Assembly (NCBI GenBank): GCA_900291925.1
Contig: UWYS01000004.1
Location: 682,001 to 746,000, forward strand
DNA from: Thecaphora thlaspeos
Lineage: Eukaryota; Basidiomycota; Ustilaginomycetes; Urocystidales; Glomosporiaceae
Reading direction: 5' to 3'
DNA: 64,000 bases
The notes below the pieces were generated by a model, which was not told the origin of the DNA, did no database searches, and worked only from the letters and a program-made list of their open reading frames with translations. Of this stretch, positions 56,584-64,000 are shown piece by piece. The translations under genes and the position numbers were made by a program. Numbering within the stretch: position 1 is the stretch's first letter; every line of letters starts with the position of its first letter.

Positions 56584-58590
56584 GGGCGGGTAGGGTGCAG
56601 AAGGGACTGGGCCGAAAGTTGGTCGAGGGTGGGGCCTTTTGTAGGGAAAAAAATTTCCGCCCGCTTCCAGCGCGCCCTTCCTGAGAGAGCTGCGCGCTGG
56701 CGAGCTATTCGGTGGTCTGCTCACCGTCGTTGCCCTGCGCCAGGCGGAGGCACGGGGCGAGGGGACGGGGCCTGCCTGGCTTGCACGCCAAGCAGGGGTC
56801 GAAGGGGAGGCCCGGCGGTGTGTTGCTTGCTCCTCGCGGACGACGGCGCTTTCGCCCCAAAGGTTTTTTTCTCGCCTCTCCCTAACTAGCCCGCCTTCCG
56901 TAGCGTGTTTGCCACAAAACGAACGAACCGAATCGGCGTCGATTTCGAATCCTAGTGACAAGGGCTAGGAGGGGGCCGAGAGGCTCCCTGCCCGAACGCG
57001 GTGTTGCGCTCTTTCCTCCTTGCTTTGTTCTGGCGAAAATTCAAAATCTTCAGCCTGATTTCTTCGAGTCGCGCGCTTCTCCCTAAGCGACGTCAATACA
57101 AGTCGGACAGTTCAATATGATGACGGCTAGGGTGGTTACCCTTGTAATTACTCGACTATTTTGCCACATTATTGACTTACTACACTCTAGTTACCCTCGA
57201 GGCTGAATTCGCCTTGGCTCCCTTGTTGTATTCATCTGGCGCGTGACGAAATTCCCGGATTGAAGTAGGTGCAGGCTCGGTCGAGTAGAGAAAGCCAGTC
57301 GGCTGAAAGTCGATGTAGACTGCCTGCTTTGGCGGACCCGATTTCGACCGATTAGCCCGGTAACCCCCCCCGGCGCTGTCACGGCTGCGGCGCTGAGCCC
57401 CAGAGCGGTCCTCGCCCCCCCCCCCCCTAAGAGCCAAACCGGACAGCAGGCGGTCGCGCGTTGGCCACGCTCGACAGCTGACGGCGACACCGATGTCGAG
57501 GGCAGCCATGGACAGCAACAACGAAGATGAGAGCAGCAGGAACGATTCCAGGCGGTCATCTCGGTCTGGCAGAGCGGGTGAGGATCTAGGGCGCTGAGAT
57601 AGGGGCCGAGGGTGTGGTTCGAAACCCTGTTCGTTCCAGCGTTCCAGACGAGTTTCGAGCAACACGAGGCCGGTCGAAGGTTTCCCATACTTCTACTCTG
57701 CACAGCGTCACTCCAGACAGAGACAGCGAGTCTACGACCAGAGTGCACGTACGTGGGCCAGGCTCTCGCCGAACTCTGACCCGCCTGTTTACATCGCAGG
57801 TCGCAAACGTTTTGCGGGGAAGGCGGGGCAGGGTTCGCTCGGCGATGATCTGTGAGGCGCCAAAGCCAGGCGAGAAAGGGGTTTGGCTCCTCGCCCACGC
57901 CCGCGCCGCAATGCCGCCATATCTTCTCCGCATTCCGGGGCGTGCAGATCGAGCAGACGTGTGTTTGGCGGCGGTGGCGGTCGGTCAAGGCTGGCTGAAG
58001 GCTGCCGAGGAGCGTCCATTGTGCCCGCCCAGCTGAACAAGGGACGCCTCTTGCGGATCTGATCTCGTCGGGGAGAGGGGTCGACGCAAGGGTGTAAGCA
58101 TAGTAGACTGCGGTCATCAAGATCGTAGCCTAGCCCGTCCAAAGTTGCGCAGAGCTTAGGGCGTGAGAGCCGCAGCAGCCAGGGAGGAAGCCAAAGAAGG
58201 GGGGGTTCGATGAGCATCTTCAGACCTCGGAGGAGCTGGTCGGAGCAGGCGGGACTCCTACGCAGGCTGAACTGTCAACAGAGTTCTGCCCGTAGCTCGT
58301 ACGGCTGGCAGGGCCTGGCGATACAGAAGTACTTGATCAGCCGTGTTGTCATGGCATGGAACGAGGCTCGGCCATTACGGCTCGGGTCATAAGGTGGGCC
58401 GTGAGGGCGTGAAACAGAGATTTCGCTGGGGCGAAGGGTACTCGACTGACGAAAGATTTGAAACTTTTCGAGGGGAGCCATTTCGCTTTATGGTACAGTA
58501 CTATGTTCGCTGGTCTGCGCCTTCCAGCCGCCATGCTAGCTCCCAGCCTTGGTGGGCAAGTACACAGGAAGGGCTGAAAGGGGATGGACC

Positions 58591-58614
58591 ATGATGATGA
58601 TGATGATGATGATG
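58591..58614. repeat. ATG trinucleotide microsatellite
   Basis: Eight consecutive ATG units in non-coding DNA between eEF3 and RAD3. Confidence 0.85.
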
Positions 58615-58925
58615 CCATCCAGCCCTCGGCTCTCGAAGCTGCGGAACCCTTCCCCCGCACCAACGCGGCTGTCAACGGCTGGCGAATCCGGCGAGAGTGC
58701 GCGAGAGAACCCTCCCTGCGTTTGTCTTTCGGTCCTGCTCGGCGCAGGAAGGGCCCTGCCCACCGGTCAGTGTTACGGTACAGTACATACATACATCCCC
58801 TGACAAGCGCCAAACCGCCGAGACTTGACCGCCATAACTTCTCCGGCCGGCCTGACTCTCCTCTCGCAGCAGAAGGGGGAGTGTCACATGCCGAGCGAGA
58901 GACTGTGGGCAAAGGGGCCGAAAGA

Positions 58926-58946
58926 CACACGGTCTCGAACCGTGTG
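58926..58946. repeat. Perfect hairpin, 8-bp stem and 5-nt loop
   Basis: CACACGGT and ACCGTGTG flank the loop CTCGA. Read on the minus strand its core is CACGG-TTCGAGA-CCGTG, a perfect T-arm shape, but no matching acceptor or D arm was found. It lies about 300 nt beyond the RAD3 stop on the RAD3 strand. Confidence 0.6.
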
Positions 58947-59247
58947 GCCAAAGGGTGGGTAAACTGCGCTCCAGCTCGAAGTCATCTGCCAAGCAGGAAT
59001 TGAACGGGCTTCGGCAAGGGCCTGCAACGGTATGGCTCGGGGAGAAAGGGAAAACGGGGTGTGGCAAAGAAGCCCGGCCCCGGATGACGCTGTCGTTGGA
59101 GGGGTTTAGTCGAGCGCCACCTTACTTACAGGCTCGACTGGCCCGAACCCTATGTGCAGCTCCACGGTAGCGCTATGCTACTTCGTCATGGTCGACCGCT
59201 TGCCTGTCCGTCTCTCGTCCGGCTTGAGCTTCACCCGATCTTCCAGG

Positions 59248-62200
59248 CTAGTCGTCTTCGTCCATCGCCTCGACCTCTTCTATCTGAGCTAGATCCTCGC
59301 CTCCACCAAAGGCATCATCGAACTCATCATCGTCGTGGTCGTCGTCATCTCCTCCCTTTTCGACGACTTCGCCCTTGCTGTCGATGCGAAGCTCGCCCTG
59401 CATCAGTCGTTCGAAGGTCTCGCGCTCCTTTTCCTGCCGCGTCTCGATGTCGCTCACGTCCCACAGGCTGACGCCGTTCTTGCCTGCGTTGTCGTCGCAC
59501 GAGGGCAAAGAGAAAAGGAAAAGGTGGCGAAGTGGAAAAAAGTCAACGTCGAGCTCGCGGCAACTCTCAGAGCCGGTGGAGGGGCCCTGGTGAGGAAACT
59601 CACCTTCGGGGTATGGCTGGCCCATGGTTCTGATGAACAGCTTGGACTCGACGATGGCCATGTCGGTCGAGAGGTTGCTGTGCGGCTCGGTGATGTACTG
59701 CGCGATCCACTTGGGGAGCTTTGCCCGCTTGTCGGCCCTCGCGAAGCGCTGAGATGACGCGAACAAGGGTGGGACGAGCAGGCTGGTGTCAGTCGGGAAG
59801 GAATCAGATCGTCATGGGACGGAGACGGACCCAGCGCCGCCGTCGGCTCGGCCGGCTGCTCACCTTATCAGCAAACACCATCAGGCCGTAGTCGGTCTTT
59901 CCGCGCAGTACACGGCCGACGCACTGGGCGGCGTGGCGCATAGCGTCAAAGGTGAGGAAGTCGTTCTCGCGGATCCGGAAGTTGTCTCGGAGGAACTCGA
60001 GCCTGGCCTTGAGGATCCTCGACTCGGTGTACTGGTACGGCACGCCGAACATGATTACCGCGCGGCCGTAGTTGTGATCGAAGTCGATGCCCTCGGATAC
60101 TTTGCCACGTGCGACCGAGAGCAGGATGGCACCGCGGCCGTTGTCGCAGGCCTGTAGTTGGATGCGGAAAAAGGAGCCGTCGAAAGAAGGTCAGCTCAAG
60201 CACGTCCACCGAGCAGCAAGACAGGGCCGACCGAACTCACCCTACGATAGTTCTCCAGCGCGATGCTCGTCTCGGGAGCGTCAGGCGTCTCAATAAAGAT
60301 GAGCTTGTACTTCCACACTTCGTCGAGGATGCCCATGTCGTGCCAGGCGGCGACGATGCTCTCCATGTAGAGGTAGGACGGAAAGAATGCAACGATGCCG
60401 TCGGGCATGCACTTGGCGTATTCGATCAGGATGCTCCCGTAGTTGCGCACGACTGCCGGGTCGTTTCGCACCTCGAAGCGCGAGCTGATCGCCACCTGGT
60501 CGCTGCCGCGCGTGATGACGAGCGGCAGGAAGCACTGGCGCGTCAGCGTCATCGCGTAGCTTTCCTGGACCACGGTGTCGAACTTGAGCATCTTCGGGTA
60601 CATGTCGAGCGGGCTGATGGTGCCGCTGGTGATGATGACGCTCGAAAAGCGCTCGAAGATGGGCGCGATCGCAAGACTCGCATCGAGGCAGGTGAAGTGG
60701 AAGATGGGGTTGGGCACGGTGGCATGCTCAGTCTCGAAAGGCTCGAGGATCAAGAGGAAGCCCTTGTCGTAGGTGGCCACCAGCGTCGCAAACGCGGCCA
60801 CCTTCTGGAGCGCCGAATACTCGTCAATACGCGTCAGCTCGAGCGTGCTGACGAGCATCCGTAGACGCTCGGCACAAAAGCGCAGCGGCTTGCGCTCGAT
60901 GTAGGTGATGTCCTTGAGGTGCTGCAGGAAGCTGGGCGGCGTCTCGGCCACCACGTGGAGGACGCGCATCCGCGTCTTGAGGTACTCGACGAAGCGCTTC
61001 AGGAAGGCCACGAAATGCTCGGCCCGACGGATGTTGCCGGGCACGGCCTCCTGCAGCAGGTCCTCGGGCAGGACAGGGTTCGACATAAACGTCTCCGCCT
61101 CCCTCTGGTCGCCTTGTTCGGCCAGCCCCTCGACCAGCCTGGCGTACTCGTCCTGCAGCTTGCCGGCGTCGGTCCGCTTGATCTCCTCGACCTTTTCGGA
61201 CAGCTGATTGATGCTGCGGTAGGCGCTGTCGAGCATCGGTCTGGTGAGGTCAATGCTGAGCGACTCGATACAGACGTTGTCTGGAGAGGAGGCGAGGAGG
61301 AAGGTGGGAGAGGAGATGAGAGGCGGTTACTACATGTAAGGACAAGCTGTCAGCGTCCCTCATCCTGTTGCCATGCCGCCTGCAGCCGAGGAGACCGCTA
61401 CTCACCGATGTTGTGCGCCTCGTCGAAGACGACGATGGCGTCCTTGCTCATCTCTTTGCTGACCTGCTCGGCCACCTTTGGGTCCAGCAGGTAGTGAAAG
61501 CTGTAGATGACGATGTCGACGAAAGGCAGCATCCTTCGGATCGCAAAGTATGGGCAGATCCCCTTGTCCTTGGCGTACTCCTTGACTTCCTCCAGCGTCC
61601 AGACGCCCTGCGAGATGAGCTGCCCGGGCTCCATCTTGCCCAGCTCCTGAGGAGGGGCGGAGTGAGGAAGCAGCGACGAAGCAGGTGACGCGTGTGAGTC
61701 ATCAGGCAATGGTGAGGCAGTTGTCGGCCTTCGACTTCGTCCGCCGCTGTGGATCTCCCACTCACCTCGTGGAAGTCGCACAGCTCCACGCTGCCCGGGT
61801 TCTGCCGTCCCTTTTCACAAGCCCAGGAGCTTGTCATGTCTCTGCAGCGAGCGTCGACGACCTTACCCTTCCTCTCACGACCGACGCTCGGATGGACGCA
61901 GAGATTCTTTCGGCTACTGAGTCCGAGCGCGAGAATGTCCTCCATCTGGCCGCCAGCCTTGCCGCGGCCGATCATGTCGATGCTGTCCTCGCCCGGCCCG
62001 TTGGAGCCGGAGGCCTCATTCTTGGCCACCTCAGACTCTTCGCCCTCGGGAAAGTTGTACCTCGCTCGGTACTCCATCAGCCGTTTGAGCTCGGCCAGTG
62101 CCTTTTCGATCTCTGGCACGGTTCGCGAGCAGTAGATGAGCCTCCTCGACGCAGGGTGGAACTGGAGGATCGATCAGGTTTCAACGGGCAGAAGCCGACA

Positions 62201-62559
62201 AGGCCGTCAGCTCTAGCTCGCGGACGAGGCGAAGGCAGAAGCGAAAGCGACGACGAGAGCGACTCGACGCACCTTTTGATAGCTGACGATGAGACTGAGG
62301 AGCGAGACGGTCTTGCCGGTCCCGGACGGCATCTCTAGGACGCAGTGGCCGTTGGCGTCGAGCGTCCGCTTGAGATCGGTCATGTAAGCATATTGCTCGG
62401 CTGTGAGGCGAGAAGGAGTCGAAGAGAGACGTGAGCTCCTCTCTTCCGCGCCCATCGTCAGGTACGAAAAGGTCCTAACGCGGTGCGACGGTGCTGCTAC
62501 ATACGGTAGATCTTTGGATAGGGAAAGAGCACCGGCAGCTCGTCGATGTAGAACTTCAT
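59248..62559 (-). CDS. RAD3: TFIIH 5'-3' DNA helicase Rad3/XPD
   Basis: Iron-sulfur helicase of TFIIH that opens DNA around lesions and serves transcription initiation. It has 842 residues in eight exons: 62559-62505, 62400-62273, 62161-61766, 61646-61406, 61280-60241, 60151-59864, 59748-59604 and 59483-59248. The start [14 protein letters not shown] is the classic XPD N-terminus. Walker A MPSGTGKT places the catalytic Lys at 48, as in human XPD. The 4Fe-4S cysteines are C149, C167, C189 and C224. The DEAH box is 268-271. Motifs V and VI appear in [18 protein letters not shown] and [16 protein letters not shown]. About 33 extra residues ([18 protein letters not shown] and after) are inserted between the PEGEE loop and the first Fe-S cysteine. 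The C-terminus is a long Asp/Glu tail. Donors include GTATGT, GTGCGT and GTGAGC besides GTGAGT. Confidence 0.96.
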
Positions 62560-63037
62560 TGCAACGGAGGGTCGTTTTCCTCAGCGGGCGGTCGGAACGA
62601 GCAGCGGTGGGCCAGGAGCGTTGGCAGGAAGGGTGAAAGATTTTGCTTCGTTGCAATGACAGGGTGTGCCCTGATGGAGCGATGGGAAGGGGTGCGATGG
62701 CAGCGACGACGGGACAGGTGGTCGTAGGAAGGAAGAAAGGGTCCGGACCGGAAGCTGCGCCCATTTCTCAGCAGCCGCACGCCCCACGGCACGCGCGCCC
62801 TTTCCGCCTTCTGCCAACATGGAAGATATGGAGGTCTGCAAGCGCAGCGCCTTGCCCCCCTCAAAGATGGTGTTGGCTGAACTCTTCGCATGTGGTGTTC
62901 CGGCAGCCACGCCGCTCGCTCTTGCACTGCTCCTTGCCAGATACCTAGCATTTCAGGGATACACAGCATCTGACTACACATCGGACTTTTCTCTCAGAAC
63001 TGTACACAAGGGTGAGGAAAGACTTGCGGGATCCCCT
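62560..63037. other. Gap between RAD3 promoter and monooxygenase 3' end
   Basis: About 480 nt between two leftward genes. It contains the RAD3 promoter and leader and the 3' untranslated region of the monooxygenase. I see no clear motif. Confidence 0.55.
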
Positions 63038-64000
63038 TCAAGCCTTTGACCCCCTTCCCTCGTAATCGAGCTTCGGAGGCTCAGCGCCGGCCTTCCACGT
63101 GAATTTTGCGCCGTAATGGTCGTCCCTGAGCTTCTTCTGACCTACACCGTATAGCTTCTCTCGACTGGTGATGCCAATGACCTTGTTGGGGCCGTAGCCG
63201 CTCGCCGGACCGTCGGTGAACGTCTCCTGTGGCGGCTGCGGCACTGACGGGTAGTCGGACCAGACCCGGCCGCGCCGCTGGAGAATGGGGATGCCGAGCT
63301 CGACCAGATCCTCGAACGTTCCAGGCGCCAGGGTGTAGGCGAGGTTGAAGCCGTCGGCGCCCGACAGCTCGATCCACTCCTCGAGCTGATCGGCGATCGA
63401 CTCCGGTCCACCGACGATCGTCGGGCCCAGCCCGCCGAGCTTGATCTTTTCCGCCACGGCCATCTTGGTCCACTTGAGCACCGACGGATCTTGGCTGGAA
63501 AAGTTCTCGATGGTCGACTTGATCGCGTTGCTCTCGGTCAGACGGAGCTCCTCATCGTCGCCAAAGGGATTCGGGTCGATGCCGGTCCAGCCTCCAAAGA
63601 GAGCGAGCGCGCCTTCGTCCGAACCGTGCTTGAAGTGCTCCTCGTACTTGGCCTGCGCCTCTTCGTCCGTCCTACCGACGACGGGACAGAGCAGCGCCAG
63701 CACTTTGATGCTCTGCGGGTCCCTGCCGGCTTCTTTGGCCGCCAGGCGAGCCGCGTCGACGCGCTTCTTGGCCACGTCCGGCCGATGCGCCCCGATGAAG
63801 ATGGCTTCAGCATGCTTGCCAGCGAACGCCATGCCCGGTCCAGAGCTTCCCTATAGGCGTGACGGCAGAACAGATGGGAGGCGTGGAACGTGTCAGACGC
63901 CTTCCAACGCAAGAGGCTGGGGCAGCAGCGGCATCGGCATAGGCAAACTCACGGCTTGGAAGATGACGGGCGTACGCTAAGGGCTTGGCTCGCTGATGTG
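63038..64000 (-). CDS. Flavin-dependent monooxygenase (NtaA/DmoA, luciferase-like), 5'-truncated by window edge and interrupted by an in-frame TAG
   Basis: C-terminal part of an FMNH2-dependent, bacterial-luciferase-like monooxygenase of the nitrilotriacetate/dibenzothiophene-sulfone type. Two exons are visible: 64000-63953 (cut by the edge) and 63850-63038. A 102-nt intron has GTGAGT and CTATAG ends and joins in phase 0. Exon 2 starts GSSGPGMAFAGKHAEAIFIG and contains IVGGPESIADQLEEWIELSG and DGFNLAYTLAPGTFEDLVE, typical of the family. It ends in a Lys-rich tail. The upstream exon reads HISEPSP, then TAG (63977-63979), then RTPVIFQA. Family members as I recall them have SPQRTPV at this point, so the TAG sits exactly where a Gln codon (CAG) is expected. 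It could be a nonsense mutation, a sequencing error, or the last bases of a further intron (acceptor CCTTAG) leaving a 24-nt micro-exon. The substrate is unknown. Confidence 0.8.

Larger units (their letters stand above)
56135..59247. other. Largest intergenic gap, eEF3 promoter to RAD3 3' end
   Basis: About 3.1 kb. The left end is the eEF3 leader, with a probable 5' intron and a GGGGGAA array. The rest contains poly-C runs (57364-57371 and 57414-57427), two TACAGTAC copies (58494-58501 and 58779-58786), an ATG trinucleotide run (58591-58614) and a hairpin (58926-58946). A 309-codon open frame at 57191-58120 was rejected as non-coding. No tRNA could be folded. Confidence 0.55.

Noticed and set aside
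57560..57640. Possible tRNA gene (A-box-like TGGCAGAGCGG and B-box-like GGTTCGAAACC, 39 nt apart)
   Set aside because: The implied T stem has a mismatch and two wobble pairs, and the acceptor ends do not pair, so no cloverleaf forms.
57191..58120. A 309-codon open frame on the minus strand
   Set aside because: It has no recognisable domain, its composition is Arg/Ser/Pro-rich like random GC-rich sequence, it crosses a poly-C run, and overlapping frames of similar length exist. Treated as chance.
58860..59040. tRNA on the minus strand around the T-arm-shaped hairpin
   Set aside because: The bases after the T arm (TGTCTTT) have no complementary 5' acceptor at tRNA distance, and no D arm is visible.

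Overview
The window is nuclear DNA from a filamentous or dimorphic fungus, most likely a basidiomycete of the Ustilaginomycotina type. The evidence is the spliceosomal introns (33 inferred, about 50-450 nt, 22 with a GTGAGT donor), a GC-rich coding bias, intergenic gaps of 0.1-3.1 kb, a fungus-specific translation factor (eEF3), a Kre6/Skn1 beta-1,6-glucan protein, a CFEM protein, and a DUF7598 membrane protein of a kind I associate with basidiomycetes. The clade is an inference; no rRNA or tRNA gene was found to confirm it.

Layout, left to right: amino-acid permease (1-1470, -, cut by the window edge); a gene-poor stretch with a decayed retrotransposon integrase trace; CFEM GPI protein (3244-3992, +); SEC16 (4454-11581, -); RAD14/XPA (12478-13656, +); glucosidase I (13781-16706, -); DUF7598 membrane protein (17560-19113, +); single-pass Ser-rich membrane protein (20442-22625, +); farnesylated Ydj1-type Hsp40 (23600-25280, +); SIS-domain sugar-phosphate isomerase-like protein (26085-27596, -); MFS transporter (29453-31972, +); ferric-reductase/NADPH-oxidase-like flavocytochrome (34451-38403, +); nuclear-looking LRR protein (38643-40978, -); Rmd5/Gid2 (41477-43170, -); Kre6/Skn1 (43970-45879, -); AP-1 beta-adaptin (47349-49623, -); caprin-like RGG protein (50280-52313, +); eEF3 (52919-56134, -); a 3.1 kb gap; RAD3/XPD (59248-62559, -); and a flavin-dependent NtaA/DmoA-type monooxygenase (63038 to beyond the right edge, -) that carries an in-frame TAG.

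Most genes are single-copy housekeeping genes. Several serve the secretory and cell-surface route: Sec16 at ER exit sites, glucosidase I in N-glycan trimming, AP-1 beta at the trans-Golgi, Kre6 in wall glucan, and the CFEM protein at the surface. Two serve nucleotide excision repair (XPA and XPD). I see no biosynthetic cluster, CRISPR array or intact mobile element. The least ordinary items are the interrupted monooxygenase at the right edge, the flavocytochrome with a roughly 350-residue insertion in its NAD(P)H-binding half, a probable GC-AG intron in the MFS gene, the KdsD-like SIS protein in an organism that should not make LPS, and an intergenic motif (TACAGTAC) that recurs in the long gaps.

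Exon boundaries were inferred by reading splice sites and checking that joined exons keep one frame. No alignment or expression data were available.
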